This document shows positions 30,865-40,534 of a DNA stretch of 64,000 bases, one piece after another. The stretch covers positions 3,580,501 to 3,644,500 of the forward strand of contig CP047423.1 in assembly GCA_014058405.1 (NCBI GenBank). The letters are read 5' to 3'. Both the position numbers and the translations under genes were made by a program. Under the pieces are notes generated by a model. The model was not told the DNA's origin, ran no database searches, and was given only the letters and a program-made list of their open reading frames with translations. This stretch comes from Candidatus Nitrospira kreftii (GTDB lineage: Bacteria; Nitrospirota; Nitrospiria; Nitrospirales; Nitrospiraceae). Position 1 is the first letter of the stretch; the number at the start of each line of letters is the position of its first letter.

Positions 30865-31536
30865 CTACTTTTCCATCCGCAATCCGGATTTTCCAAATCG
30901 CCGTCCCAACTCTCCGTAGATGTCCTGCAAGGAGAGATCGTGATACCCCAGAACCATGAGTGTATGAAAGAACAAGTCAGCGACTTCGTAGACGATCTCC
31001 TCTTTCTTACTCCCCTTCGATGCCAACAAGACTTCTCCTGCTTCTTCCGCTACTTTCTTGAGAATTTTGTCCTGGCCACCCTCGAATAACTTCGTGGTAT
31101 AGGAACCGGTCTTGGGATGAGAACGGCGATCTTGAATCGTACGCAGAACACTTTCAAGAATTCCACCTTGAACGTCGTGCGAACTTCCATGAACGAATTG
31201 GCCCTGGTCATCCAGACTCGAAAAAAAACAGGCTCGTTCGCCGGTGTGGCATGTCGGTCCGACTGGTTGCGCCTTGACGAGAATGGTATCGGCGTCACAG
31301 TCGATGAATAGTTCCTTCACCTGAAGCGTATGCCCAGATGTTTCTCCCTTTTCCCACAGCCTTTTTCGAGACCTGCTCCAAAAATGGACTCTCTTGGTAG
31401 CGATGCTCTTGGCCAGTGCCTCTTGGTTCATATACCCGAGCATCAAGACCGTCCCATCGAGCCAATCCTGAATGACCGCTGGGAGAAGACCTTGTCCATC
31501 GAATTTGAGTTGGTCTGTCGTGGTCAGGTTCGCCAT
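30865..31536 (-). CDS. hisI: Bifunctional phosphoribosyl-AMP cyclohydrolase / phosphoribosyl-ATP pyrophosphatase
   Basis: Performs steps two and three of histidine synthesis. The 223 residues contain the HisI domain (about 1-115: MLGYMNQEAL, HFWSRSRKRLWEKGETSG, DCDADTILV, GPTCHTGERACF with zinc cysteines) joined to a HisE domain (about 125-220: GSYTTKLFEGGQDKILKKVAEEAGE). The fused HisIE form is common. It begins one base after the hisF stop. Confidence 0.96.
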   Translation of the reverse strand: MANLTTTDQLKFDGQGLLPAVIQDWLDGTVLMLGYMNQEALAKSIATKRVHFWSRSRKRLWEKGETSGHTLQVKELFIDCDADTILVKAQPVGPTCHTGERACFFSSLDDQGQFVHGSSHDVQGGILESVLRTIQDRRSHPKTGSYTTKLFEGGQDKILKKVAEEAGEVLLASKGSKKEEIVYEVADLFFHTLMVLGYHDLSLQDIYGELGRRFGKSGLRMEK

Positions 31537-31537
31537 G

Positions 31538-32317
31538 TCACGCGACCCCAGAGAGCATGGTCACACGCACGGGGACCCCACGGTCCCGCAAGTACGACTT
31601 GGCCTGAGAGATCGTATAGGTTCGAAAATGGAAAATGGATGCGGCTAAGACCGCATCGGCTTTCCCCTTTACAAAACCATCATATAGATGATCCAGAGTC
31701 CCGACTCCACCCGACGCAATCACCGGAATCGATAGGGTTTCTGACACTGTAGCGGTCAGAGCCAAATCATACCCCGTCTGTCGACCATCCTGGTCCATAC
31801 TAGTCAGTAAAATTTCCCCGGCGCCGTACTGCTCCATCCGTACAGCCCATTCAACGACGTCGACTCCGGTTGCAGTGCGTCCGCCATGCGTGAAGATCTC
31901 CCAACGGCCAGCCGTCGAGCGCTTGGCATCAATGGCCACAACAATGCATTGTGTGCCGAAGCGTTGGGCGGCCTCTTTGACAAACTCAGGTCGTCTGACA
32001 GCTGCGGTATTGATACTGACTTTATCGGCTCCGGCATTCAACAAGGCCCGGATATCGTTGAGCGTCCCCACACCACCGCCGACCGTCACCGGCATAAAGA
32101 CCCGGGCAGCCGTCCGCTCAACCACGTCAATGATCGTCTTCCGATTTTCATGCGAAGCCGAGATGTCGAGAAAACAGAGCTCATCTGCTCCTTCACGATC
32201 GTATCCGGCTGCGGCTTCAACCGGATCACCGGCATCCCGAAGATTGACAAAGCTCACGCCCTTGACCACGCGACCGTCTTTGACGTCTAGGCATGGAATG
32301 ATGCGCTTAGTCAGCAT
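31538..32317 (-). CDS. hisF: Imidazole glycerol phosphate synthase cyclase subunit HisF
   Basis: TIM-barrel subunit that uses ammonia from HisH to make imidazole glycerol phosphate and AICAR. The 259 residues start [19 protein letters not shown] and include [34 protein letters not shown] and [14 protein letters not shown]. The catalytic aspartates are the ones in CLDV and SMDQDG. The start overlaps the hisA stop by 11 bases. Confidence 0.97.
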   Translation of the reverse strand: MLTKRIIPCLDVKDGRVVKGVSFVNLRDAGDPVEAAAGYDREGADELCFLDISASHENRKTIIDVVERTAARVFMPVTVGGGVGTLNDIRALLNAGADKVSINTAAVRRPEFVKEAAQRFGTQCIVVAIDAKRSTAGRWEIFTHGGRTATGVDVVEWAVRMEQYGAGEILLTSMDQDGRQTGYDLALTATVSETLSIPVIASGGVGTLDHLYDGFVKGKADAVLAASIFHFRTYTISQAKSYLRDRGVPVRVTMLSGVA

Positions 32318-33056
32318 GGCGACCGGCAGACGAGTGAGAGCCTAGAGCCGTTAGGGCCGCCTGATAGTCCAACTTCCCATCGTACAGCGCTTTCCCGACA
32401 ATCGCGCCTTCGATCTTGGCACCGAGAGATTGCACCGCTCTCAGATCTTCCAATCTGGTAATACCCCCCGAAGCAATCACGGGGAATGGCGAACATCCAA
32501 CGATTTCTTTTAGGGCGGACAGATTGGGTCCATTGAGCATCCCGTCTCGTGCGATATCGGTATAGATCACCGCCCCGATCGAACACTCCGAGAGCTCTTG
32601 CAAGAGGTCTATCGCTTTGACTTCCGATACCGCCGTCCAGCCCTTAACCGCTACTCGACCATCCTTGGCATCGAGCCCGAGGAGAACGCGGTGAGGAAAT
32701 TCCTTGCAGGCTTCTTCGAGAAACCTCCGATTCATCAGTGCTGCCGTACCAAGCACCACACGCGATATGCCGGTATTCAGATACTGCCGTACCGTATCCA
32801 GAGTTCTGATGCCGCCACCAACCTGGATGGAGGCGGTGACCGATCTCATGATGGACTGGATATACGCCAAGTTCTTAGGCTCACCGTCGACGGCTCCGTT
32901 TAAATCCACGACGTGGATCAAGGTCGCTCCACTCTCTTGCCACTTGCGTGCGACTTCCGTCACATCGTCAGAGTAGACGGTCTCGGCCGCCATATCTCCC
33001 TGGCGTAGCCTGACACAGCGCCCATCCTTCAAATCAATGGCAGGAATGACCAACAC
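32307..33056 (-). CDS. hisA: ProFAR isomerase HisA
   Basis: Isomerises ProFAR to PRFAR in histidine synthesis. The 249-residue TIM barrel starts [15 protein letters not shown], has VQVGGGIR-type ([16 protein letters not shown]) and FPVIASGGI segments and [15 protein letters not shown] holding the second catalytic aspartate. It begins one base after the lipoprotein gene stop and overlaps hisF. Confidence 0.97.
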   Translation of the reverse strand: MLVIPAIDLKDGRCVRLRQGDMAAETVYSDDVTEVARKWQESGATLIHVVDLNGAVDGEPKNLAYIQSIMRSVTASIQVGGGIRTLDTVRQYLNTGISRVVLGTAALMNRRFLEEACKEFPHRVLLGLDAKDGRVAVKGWTAVSEVKAIDLLQELSECSIGAVIYTDIARDGMLNGPNLSALKEIVGCSPFPVIASGGITRLEDLRAVQSLGAKIEGAIVGKALYDGKLDYQAALTALGSHSSAGRHAD

Positions 33057-33057
33057 C

Positions 33058-33795
33058 TTACTGCCCCTCTCTCCTCCCGAACGGAAATTCTTTCAGTACT
33101 TCATCGACGCCGTATTCTGCCAGTTCCCCCGCCGTCACAAATGCCCATCGTTGCAAAAATCCGACAAGGTCTTCGATCATAGGCCGCTGCTGCTCGTAGT
33201 ACCTCCCAACCCAAAGGACTTGCCCATCCGCTGCCACGACCTTGGCCTCGAACCCAACTGTTGCCGGAGGACTCGCCCCCAGTCGACTGCCCACACGTTC
33301 CTGGTATGCCGACACGAGACCCAACAAGACGGCATCTACCTTCAGTCGCTTGGCGGTTTCGGCCGGGGCTTTCTCTGGTTTCCCCTCCGTTGAGTCACCA
33401 TTTCCTACAACGACTCGCGCTGACTCACCTGGAGATAGGACACGAATGCCTTTCCAGTCCTGAAGATGACCCCAGAACAGCTCTGTGACTTTTTCGGCTG
33501 CATATCCCGGTACCACCACAGTCTTCTTCGGCAGGGAGTCCGATTCTTGTGGAATCCCCATAGAGATAGCGGACCGGCGGACACTATCAGGAACCGGAAT
33601 AAAGAAATCGTCATTGTTTCGGGCTTGAGGCGTCGCGATCGACGTAAACGGTAGGAGGGCAATGGAACGAACCTGGTATCGAGACAGCTCAGGAGCCGAC
33701 TTTGTCGCCACTTTTGCACCACTGCAGCCTGTCGCAAGACTTGCGGTCACAAGAGCACTGATCATCAGGATTGTGCGAAGCGGCCTCCCTGGCAT
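33058..33795 (-). CDS. Lipoprotein embedded in his operon
   Basis: A 245-residue lipoprotein: hydrophobic segment TILMISALVTASLATG followed by Cys (lipobox LATGC). The mature part contains RSIALLPF near its start, a cue shared by outer-membrane lipoproteins that assemble GNA1162- or curli-type complexes, plus an alpha/beta region with VDAVLLGLVSAYQERVG. I cannot assign a function. The ATG at 33795 has GGAAG five bases upstream. It starts two bases after hisH and ends two before hisA, so it must be cotranscribed with histidine genes. Confidence 0.85.
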   Translation of the reverse strand: MPGRPLRTILMISALVTASLATGCSGAKVATKSAPELSRYQVRSIALLPFTSIATPQARNNDDFFIPVPDSVRRSAISMGIPQESDSLPKKTVVVPGYAAEKVTELFWGHLQDWKGIRVLSPGESARVVVGNGDSTEGKPEKAPAETAKRLKVDAVLLGLVSAYQERVGSRLGASPPATVGFEAKVVAADGQVLWVGRYYEQQRPMIEDLVGFLQRWAFVTAGELAEYGVDEVLKEFPFGRREGQ

Positions 33796-33797
33796 CT

Positions 33798-34406
33798 TTA
33801 CTTCCATGCTCCAAAGTTCTTCATGAACTGTAACCCGACCGCCTGACTCTTCTCCGGATGGAATTGGCAAGCCACCACATTGTCCTTCCAAATGCTTGAG
33901 GTAAAGGGCATCCCGTAGGTCGTCGTCGTGGCGGTAATCTGCTTATCCTGTGGGTCTACGAAAAAAGAGTGGACGAAGTACCAATCCGCTCCATCGGCGA
34001 TCTTTTCGAAAAGCGGACAAGACCGTTGAACATTAACCTGATTCCACCCCATATGTGGAACCTTCAGGGTACGATCCTTTGAAAATGCTCGAACTTTCCC
34101 TGGCAAGATGTTGAGCCCTTCATGCCTGCCGAACTCCTCGCTTTCCGTAAACAGCAACTGGAACCCCAGACAAATCCCTAAAAATGGCTTTCCCGACTGA
34201 ATCGCGGCTTTGATAGGCTCGACCAATCCATATTGATCCAAGTGCGCCATGCAATCGCCAAACGCCCCGACACCCGGCAACACCACATGGCTGGCATTCT
34301 GAATCGAAGATGGCTCGCGTGTCACGATCGCTTGATGCCCCACTGCCTCAAAGGACTTGGAGACACTGCGCAAATTCCCCATCCCATAATCAATGATAGC
34401 TATCAT
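33798..34406 (-). CDS. hisH: Imidazole glycerol phosphate synthase glutaminase subunit HisH
   Basis: Class I glutamine amidotransferase that feeds ammonia to HisF. The 202 residues start IAIIDYGMGNLRSV and contain the nucleophile cysteine in LGICLGFQLLF and the C-terminal HPEKSQ. The ATG at 34406 fits family length; a longer frame to 34469 is unlikely. It is the first histidine gene after the toxin-antitoxin insertion. Confidence 0.96.
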   Translation of the reverse strand: MIAIIDYGMGNLRSVSKSFEAVGHQAIVTREPSSIQNASHVVLPGVGAFGDCMAHLDQYGLVEPIKAAIQSGKPFLGICLGFQLLFTESEEFGRHEGLNILPGKVRAFSKDRTLKVPHMGWNQVNVQRSCPLFEKIADGADWYFVHSFFVDPQDKQITATTTTYGMPFTSSIWKDNVVACQFHPEKSQAVGLQFMKNFGAWK

Positions 34407-34530
34407 ATGGCCGTCCGCACCGAATGAGTGGTAACAATACCGTAACTGGAGGGTTCCTGCCACTGGCAATCTATGCCCCTACATTCTACCCGGCACCGGG
34501 TTTCCATCTCGGAGTGACCCGGCCTTTCGA

Positions 34531-34559
34531 TTGACAGGATTGGAGTGAACCAGTAGCCT
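34531..34559 (+). promoter_or_regulatory. Possible promoter of mntA-hepT
   Basis: TTGACA (34531-34536) and TAGCCT (34554-34559) with a 17-base spacer, 28 bases before mntA. The -35 box is perfect and the -10 box weak. Confidence 0.4.
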
Positions 34560-34587
34560 GAGCTAACCTAATGACTGCCTATTAGCT

Positions 34588-34983
34588 ATGAACGACTCTT
34601 TATTGATTGCATACATTCAAAAGGCTGTCCCGAACCTCATTGCCATATATCGATTTGGCTCAGCGGAGCGAGGCGCCGTTCGACCTGATAGCGACATTGA
34701 TCTCGCCCTTTTCTCACGAGAGGCCTTGCCGGAACTGCGCCGGTTTGAATTGGCCCAGGACTTAGCAATCCAACTGCATCGTGACGTCGATCTTGTTGAC
34801 CTTCGTTCGGCATCAACGGTCATGCGGATGCAGATTATTTCCACCGGCACCTGCTTGACGAGTGTGGATGAGCAAGCCCGTCGGGAATTCGAAATGTATA
34901 CGTATTCAGACTATGCCAGGCTTAACGAGGAACGGCGCGATATTCTAAAGAGAATCAGTGCGAGTGGGTTAGTCTATGGCTGA
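34588..34983 (+). CDS. mntA: MntA-type nucleotidyltransferase antitoxin
   Basis: Minimal nucleotidyltransferase of 131 residues that, in studied type VII systems, adds AMP to the tyrosine of HepT and so disarms it. The signature GS-x10-DxD is intact: GS at 24-25 and D36/D38. The fold continues with DVDLVDL holding the third acidic residue. It overlaps hepT by eight bases. The pair is oriented against the surrounding his genes, with its own likely promoter. Confidence 0.9.
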   Translation: MNDSLLIAYIQKAVPNLIAIYRFGSAERGAVRPDSDIDLALFSREALPELRRFELAQDLAIQLHRDVDLVDLRSASTVMRMQIISTGTCLTSVDEQARREFEMYTYSDYARLNEERRDILKRISASGLVYG

Positions 34984-35389
34984 CGATGTCATTCTCAACA
35001 AGGCCGCCAGCATTGAGCGATGTCTTCATCGCATTGAAGAAGAATACGCGGGCAATGACCAGAACCTCGTTGAGAATCAAACCAAGCAGGATGCGATCGT
35101 GCTCAATCTTCAGCGAGCCTGTGAAACCACTATCGATCTGGCCATGTACATGGTGAGTCAGCAGAAGCTTGGGGTGCCACAGGATAGCCGTGATGCATTT
35201 ACCCTCCTCCAGACTGCTGGCATCCTATCGGAAGATTTCGCAGCTCGAATGCAACGGATGGTAGGCTTCCGCAATGTGGCTGTGCATGAATACGCTCGCC
35301 TCAATCTGGACGTAGTCCGAACCATCGTCACCAAGCAGTTGGGCGACTTCCGGACGTTCTCATCGACGATCGTAAAGACCTGCGCCTAG
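34976..35389 (+). CDS. hepT: HepT-type toxin (HEPN domain)
   Basis: HEPN-domain ribonuclease toxin of 137 residues. The active-site motif Rx4HxY is complete: R99, H104 and Y106 in RNVAVHEY. The helical bundle with QDAIVLNLQRACETTIDLA matches HepT/DUF86 proteins. The tyrosine is the residue modified by MntA in known systems. Start ATG overlaps the mntA stop region, as is normal for the pair. Confidence 0.9.
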   Translation: MADDVILNKAASIERCLHRIEEEYAGNDQNLVENQTKQDAIVLNLQRACETTIDLAMYMVSQQKLGVPQDSRDAFTLLQTAGILSEDFAARMQRMVGFRNVAVHEYARLNLDVVRTIVTKQLGDFRTFSSTIVKTCA

Positions 35390-35459
35390 ACATTCTCTTT
35401 GACAACACGGTCATTTTGGGGAATAGACTGACGGGCAACTTGATTGGCCGTCCAAAGCT

Positions 35460-35642
35460 TCAATTATGGCTGTCATTTGTATCTGGATTTCCCCAGATTG
35501 CATACGCCAAGGCGAAAAGCCAGCCACCAACTAATAACCCGCCTAGGATATTATTCCAAAGTGGATCCAGCACTTTAGAAACTGGGGCTAGCAACCCAAT
35601 CATTCCTAGCGGAATAAAAGTATAGAGAGCTGTCGCAAACAC
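35460..35642 (-). CDS. Small hydrophobic protein, unknown, perhaps truncated
   Basis: A frame of 60 residues from a GTG at 35642, with two probable membrane helices (about 3-20 and 32-50) and a polar end. The open frame continues about 70 bases upstream (reading ..IPFRAAEPLVAGKYASG) but has no ATG, GTG or TTG there. This may be a remnant of a longer gene or a protein with an unusual start. I do not recognise it. It sits between hisB and the toxin-antitoxin pair. Confidence 0.35.
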   Translation of the reverse strand: MFATALYTFIPLGMIGLLAPVSKVLDPLWNNILGGLLVGGWLFALAYAIWGNPDTNDSHN

Positions 35643-35762
35643 AAACCCTGAAGCATACTTACCCGCAACAAGGGGCTCCGCCGCGCGGAACGGAATGGAC
35701 GCCTGGGGGGATGGGTGCAGTGATCACGGTGAAGCTGCTCACACGAAAGGACCGGAGAAATC

Positions 35763-36371
35763 TTATAGCATCCCCTTTGTCGAGAGAACTCTCCCCGCTA
35801 ACCGTTCTTCCAACATCGTCGCTTGATCTAGCGCCTTAGCAAGCGCCTTAAAGATCGCTTCCATGATGTGGTGGGGATTGCGGCCATAGAGCAGATTCAC
35901 GTGCAGATTCAGACCTCCGTGCGTCACAAAGGCCTGAAAGAAATCCTCGAATAGGCCAAGATCGAACGCTTTGATTTTCCGGTCAGGCAGATTCACGTTG
36001 TAGACCAGGAACGGTCGACCGCTGAGATCCACAGTGACCTGAGCCAATGTTTCGTCGAGCGGTGCTGAGGCAAATCCAAATCGCTTGATACCGGCCTTTT
36101 CACCCATTGCCTGATGCAACACTTTCCCCATGACGATCCCGACATCTTCCACGGTGTGATGCTCATCTATGTCGAGGTCACCCTTTGCCTGTACCGTCAG
36201 GTCGAAAAATCCATGTTTTGCCAGCAGCTCCAACATATGGTCGAGGAAGCGGATGCCGGTATCGATCTTCCCCTGCCCGCGGCCGTCCAAGGCCCATTCG
36301 ACACGGATATCTGTTTCTTTCGTCGCGCGGTGGATATTAGCCCGACGTGGCGCCGGCCCGTTCTTTTTCAT
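35763..36371 (-). CDS. hisB: Imidazoleglycerol-phosphate dehydratase
   Basis: Dehydrates imidazole glycerol phosphate in histidine synthesis. The 202 residues are the monofunctional form without a phosphatase domain. Metal-binding histidine motifs are [13 protein letters not shown] and [11 protein letters not shown] in the first half, and [18 protein letters not shown] with FKALAKAL in the second. The start overlaps the hisD stop (ATGA). Confidence 0.97.
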   Translation of the reverse strand: MKKNGPAPRRANIHRATKETDIRVEWALDGRGQGKIDTGIRFLDHMLELLAKHGFFDLTVQAKGDLDIDEHHTVEDVGIVMGKVLHQAMGEKAGIKRFGFASAPLDETLAQVTVDLSGRPFLVYNVNLPDRKIKAFDLGLFEDFFQAFVTHGGLNLHVNLLYGRNPHHIMEAIFKALAKALDQATMLEERLAGRVLSTKGML

Positions 36372-37651
36372 GAGAACCTGCTCTGGGCCGATTTAGCATG
36401 GGCATCAAACCCTTCGATCTGCGCAAGGCGGATGAGAGGGTCCTTCACCTTGGCCAATTCTTGTTTCGTATAGTGCACGATGTTACTGACTTTCACATAG
36501 TCGTTGACGGACAGCGGGGAAAAGAACCGGGCAGTTCCTCCCGTCGGCAAGACGTGATTCGGTCCGGCAATATAATCAGCGACTGACGGCGGTGTGTAAC
36601 GCCCCAAGAAGAGCGCCCCAGCATGACGAATCTTCTCCAAATAATCGAAAGGATTATCTACTGAGAGAGTCAAATGCTCAGCTGCGATTTCGTTGGCCAC
36701 CGCGATGGCATCATCTAGGGTGGGAACGACGAACGCCACCGCATGACGTGCGATCGACTTCGAAGCGATCTTCTCTCTCTGGAGTCCCTTCAATTGACTC
36801 TCGATCAGCTTCGAGACATCCTTCGCTAAACGTTCAGATGTCGTGACGAGGAACACCTGCGCGTCTTCGTCATGTTCGGCTTCACAGAGGAGGTCCGCGG
36901 CCACATGAGCCGGCTTTGCGTCGTCGTCTGCTACCACCAGAAGTTCACTGGGACCGGCGACCATGTCGATCCCAACCGTGCCGTAAAGCAATCGCTTTGC
37001 CGTGGCGACGTAGATATTCCCCGGACCGACGATCTTATCGACCCGGTCGATGGTTTTTGTTCCATAGGCGAGTGCCGCCACCGCTTGAACGCCACCGACT
37101 CGATAAATCTCGGTGACCCCGGCAATGTCGGCTGCAACCAGCAAATACGGGTTGATCCCATCTTTCTGAGGTGGCGTGACCATTACAATTCGAGCAACGC
37201 CTGCAACCTTAGCCGGAATCGCACACATCAGCACAGATGACGGGTAGACAGCTTTCCCACCAGGCACGTACAGTCCGACCGCATCCACTGGCACCACAAC
37301 CTGCCCCAACGTGGCATCACCGTCCTGATACATCCATGTTTTTGTCCGCTGCCGCTCATGAAAAGCCGTAATGCGCTGAGCTGCGAGGCGAAGCGCGTCA
37401 CCCTCGTCCTTCCTGATATGAAAGTAGGCGTTCTTGATCTCCTCCGGCGTGACACGCAGGGCCTCTGCTTTCAGTATGATTTTGTCGAACTGCTTGGTGT
37501 AGCGAAGAACAGCCTTGTCGCCTCCACGTTCCACGACCTGTAAGATCGTCCGTACGGTTTTTTCCACCGCGGCCCCGGTCGTACGCCCTCGGAGCGCGGC
37601 CCTCTTCAAGGACGGAAGAAAGCTGCGATCGGCCTGTGTGATAACTCTCAT
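36368..37651 (-). CDS. hisD: Histidinol dehydrogenase
   Basis: Zinc enzyme that oxidises histidinol to histidine in two NAD-dependent steps. The 427 residues contain [18 protein letters not shown], the family signature [13 protein letters not shown] region, [12 protein letters not shown], and [23 protein letters not shown]-type residues with the catalytic glutamate and histidine (in segments below 20 residues: [22 protein letters not shown]). It overlaps hisG and hisB by four bases each. Confidence 0.97.
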   Translation of the reverse strand: MRVITQADRSFLPSLKRAALRGRTTGAAVEKTVRTILQVVERGGDKAVLRYTKQFDKIILKAEALRVTPEEIKNAYFHIRKDEGDALRLAAQRITAFHERQRTKTWMYQDGDATLGQVVVPVDAVGLYVPGGKAVYPSSVLMCAIPAKVAGVARIVMVTPPQKDGINPYLLVAADIAGVTEIYRVGGVQAVAALAYGTKTIDRVDKIVGPGNIYVATAKRLLYGTVGIDMVAGPSELLVVADDDAKPAHVAADLLCEAEHDEDAQVFLVTTSERLAKDVSKLIESQLKGLQREKIASKSIARHAVAFVVPTLDDAIAVANEIAAEHLTLSVDNPFDYLEKIRHAGALFLGRYTPPSVADYIAGPNHVLPTGGTARFFSPLSVNDYVKVSNIVHYTKQELAKVKDPLIRLAQIEGFDAHAKSAQSRFS

Positions 37652-38346
37652 GGGCGAGTGACTCTTTTCTTTCGGCTCCTTACCGTCAATGGATGGCCAT
37701 TCCCAGATTCAATTCCCTGACTCAGCACCGCAGATCGAAGTTTTCGAATCAACGTCATGATCGGTTCCTGCTTCAGTCTAAAACTTGCCCGGTTGACGAT
37801 GAACCGCGCCGACGATTTGGCAATCACTTCTACTTCGACAAGGTCATGTGCTTTGAGCGTGCTGCCGGTTTCGACTAAGTCTACAATCCGATCAGCTAGT
37901 CCCACCACCGGCGCCAATTCAATCGACCCATACAGTTTAACGATCTCAACCGGAACCCCGCGCTTGTTAAAGTAGCGCTCCGTGATCCGAGGGTATTTTG
38001 TCGCGATCCGCATCTTCGATGACAGGCGATGATTCGATCCCTCGCCCTGGAGCGCGGCGACGGAGATTCTACACGCTCCGAACCCCAAATCCAATGGTTC
38101 GTATACGTCACTTTCCTGTTCCATCAAGACGTCTTTCCCAACAATGCCGGCATCTGCCCCACCATATTCCACATAGGTCGGAACGTCGCTGGGGCGGACG
38201 ATGAGGAAGGTCATATCGTTCTCGCGACTGACGAAAATCAGTCGCCGGCTATCCCCCGACAACCCGGTAATTGTATAGCCGGCTTGTCGGAAGAGTTCGA
38301 GCGCCGAATCGATGAGCTTTCCTTTGGATAACGCGATCGTCAACAT
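37648..38346 (-). CDS. hisG: ATP phosphoribosyltransferase, short form HisG
   Basis: First enzyme of histidine synthesis, joining ATP and PRPP. The 232 residues lack the C-terminal regulatory domain of long HisG (about 290 residues). Motifs are LTIALSKGKL, ADAGIVGKDVLME and the PRPP-binding VDLVETGSTLKAH. Short HisG normally needs the HisRS-like partner HisZ, which is not in this window. A 25-residue basic tail extends past the usual end. Confidence 0.95.
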   Translation of the reverse strand: MLTIALSKGKLIDSALELFRQAGYTITGLSGDSRRLIFVSRENDMTFLIVRPSDVPTYVEYGGADAGIVGKDVLMEQESDVYEPLDLGFGACRISVAALQGEGSNHRLSSKMRIATKYPRITERYFNKRGVPVEIVKLYGSIELAPVVGLADRIVDLVETGSTLKAHDLVEVEVIAKSSARFIVNRASFRLKQEPIMTLIRKLRSAVLSQGIESGNGHPLTVRSRKKRVTRP

Positions 38347-38364
38347 GGCAGGTTTCTCAGGTTT

Positions 38365-39630
38365 CTAATGAATAGCCCCAGCCGTTCGACGCCGAACATC
38401 AGCCCCTAAGATCCCAAGTTTTTCTTCGATCTGTTCATATCCTCGATCAAGATGATAGACGCGTTGAATTTGGGTTGTCCCCTCTGCTGCCAAGCCCGCC
38501 ACGATCAGACCGGCGCTGGCACGCAGATCGGAGGCCATGACCGGAGCTCCGGTAAGCTGCTTACATCCGGTCACGAGCAGCCGATTGCCTTCCACGCGGA
38601 TATCGGCTCCCATCCGTCGTAATTCTTCTACATGCATAAACCGGCTCTCAAAGACGGTTTCGGTAACGACGCTCGTGCCTTCTGCGAGACTCATTACCGC
38701 AGCCATTTGAGCCTGCATGTCGGTGGGGAATCCAGGGAACGGCAAGGTCTTCACATCGGTTCCTCGTAGGTTGCCGGGCACCGTCAAATGCACCTTGTCC
38801 TTCTCTTCCTGAATTTCCGCACCCGCCTCACGTAATTTCATCAGCACCGCTTCCAGATGGCCAGGGCGGCAGTGAGTCGCCATGACATCACCTCGAGTGA
38901 TGGCAGCCGCTGCCAGATAAGTGCCTGCCTCGATACGATCCGGGATTACTTCGTGATCTCCGCCATGGAGTTCTCGTACCCCCTCTATCGTGATCACATC
39001 GGTTCCTGCACCGTGAATTCTGGCCCCACGCTTGATGAGAAAATCGGCCAAGTCCACGATCTCCGGCTCTTTGGCTGAATTTTCCAGCACAGTCATACCC
39101 TCGGCAAGTGACGCCGCCATCATAAGATTTTCCGTGCCGGTCACCGTCGGCGTATCACTATAAATACGTCCACCTCGTAACCGTTTTGCTTTGGCGGTGA
39201 TGTAGCCATGGTCAATAGAAATGTCGGCCCCCAGTTTTGCCAATCCGGCCAGATGAAGATTGACCGGTCGGGAACCAATCGCACAACCGCCAGGGAGAGA
39301 GACTTTAGCTTCACCCCAACGCGCAAGCAATGGTCCCAACACAAGCACAGATGCACGCATAGTCTTGACAAGATCGTACGGGGCCTCTGTTGATTCAATC
39401 ACATCAGCTTGAATGACCGCGCGATTGCCCTCATGGGACACCTTGGCCCCTAGAATCCCCAGGAGTTTTCCCATCGTCAGGACATCAACAACCCTCGGAA
39501 CATTCGTGATGATACATTCCCCACCGCCCAGAATGGTCGACGCCAGGATCGGGAGCGCCGAATTCTTGGCACCGCTGATCCGCACTTCCCCAGACAGTCG
39601 TTTCCCGCCGACGATGAGGATCTCATCCAT
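38365..39630 (-). CDS. murA: UDP-N-acetylglucosamine 1-carboxyvinyltransferase MurA
   Basis: Transfers enolpyruvate to UDP-GlcNAc, the first committed step of peptidoglycan precursor synthesis and the target of fosfomycin. The 421 residues show repeated barrel motifs, [20 protein letters not shown] at the start, and the active-site cysteine in [15 protein letters not shown]. With that cysteine the enzyme should be fosfomycin-sensitive. It lies 18 bases before hisG. Confidence 0.97.
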   Translation of the reverse strand: MDEILIVGGKRLSGEVRISGAKNSALPILASTILGGGECIITNVPRVVDVLTMGKLLGILGAKVSHEGNRAVIQADVIESTEAPYDLVKTMRASVLVLGPLLARWGEAKVSLPGGCAIGSRPVNLHLAGLAKLGADISIDHGYITAKAKRLRGGRIYSDTPTVTGTENLMMAASLAEGMTVLENSAKEPEIVDLADFLIKRGARIHGAGTDVITIEGVRELHGGDHEVIPDRIEAGTYLAAAAITRGDVMATHCRPGHLEAVLMKLREAGAEIQEEKDKVHLTVPGNLRGTDVKTLPFPGFPTDMQAQMAAVMSLAEGTSVVTETVFESRFMHVEELRRMGADIRVEGNRLLVTGCKQLTGAPVMASDLRASAGLIVAGLAAEGTTQIQRVYHLDRGYEQIEEKLGILGADVRRRTAGAIH

Positions 39631-39640
39631 ATCTAGATAC

Positions 39641-40528
39641 CTAGCCTGCTCGTCGCGCGATTATGACGCGGTCAATACCGGCTTCGTCTTTGACAGTTTG
39701 AAGCCCCGTATAGCCTCCGGCCTGTTCTGCCGCCTGTCGGACGAGCGGAAGCTGCCCCTGACCGATTTCCATTACCAATAATCCGTCAGGAACAAGAAAC
39801 TCTTTCGAGTCATGGAACAATTGTTCATGAAACTCAGTCCCTCTGGGCCCAGCAAGCAAAGCGAGTCGTGGCTCAAAAAGTTTTACTTCTGGTTGGAGTC
39901 GTTCCCATTCTCCATCAGCGATGTACGGAGGATTCGACACAATGACGTCGACTGTTCCAACCGTGATACGGTCTCGCAATGGCGATAAGAGATTTCCCTC
40001 GATCCACACAATCTTTTCTCCCACGCCGTGTCTTGCAGCGTTGCTCTTCGCGACCACTAACGCTTCGGCTGAGCAATCGACCGCGAAGATTCGAGCTTCG
40101 TCCAGAATAGTCGCCAACGTCACGGCGATACACCCAGACCCAGTTCCCACATCGACCAGAGTCGCACCTTCTGCCAGCCCCCCCTCCTTGAGAACCGCAT
40201 GGACTAACAGCTCTGTCTCTGGTCTGGGAATTAACACCGAGGAGGTCACCGCAAAGTCAAGCCCGCAAAATTCCTGCGTCCGTAGAATATATTGTAACGG
40301 TTCTCGTGCCATCCGCCTGGATACCAATGTTTTTGCACGAGCCAACTGTTCAGCAGTCACTACTTGTTCCGTTCGACTGACTAAGGCATGATGTTCCATC
40401 TCGAGCGCGAAGGCCAACAGCCACAAGGCCTCTTGGGCGGCATTCGGTGTTCCAGTGCTATCCAGGGACTGTCGCGCCCAGGCAAGCAGAGTGCCGACCG
40501 TTTTCGGATCACCAGGCATGGAAGCCAT
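39641..40528 (-). CDS. prmC: Release factor glutamine methyltransferase PrmC
   Basis: Methylates the GGQ glutamine of release factors. The 295 residues have an N-terminal helical domain, LIPRPETELLV, the SAM site VDVGTGSGCIAVTLA and the catalytic NPPY (VSNPPYIADGEW). It directly follows its substrate gene prfA by six bases, the usual arrangement. ATG at 40519 is an alternative start. Confidence 0.96.
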   Translation of the reverse strand: MASMPGDPKTVGTLLAWARQSLDSTGTPNAAQEALWLLAFALEMEHHALVSRTEQVVTAEQLARAKTLVSRRMAREPLQYILRTQEFCGLDFAVTSSVLIPRPETELLVHAVLKEGGLAEGATLVDVGTGSGCIAVTLATILDEARIFAVDCSAEALVVAKSNAARHGVGEKIVWIEGNLLSPLRDRITVGTVDVIVSNPPYIADGEWERLQPEVKLFEPRLALLAGPRGTEFHEQLFHDSKEFLVPDGLLVMEIGQGQLPLVRQAAEQAGGYTGLQTVKDEAGIDRVIIARRAG

Positions 40529-40534
40529 CCCTGA

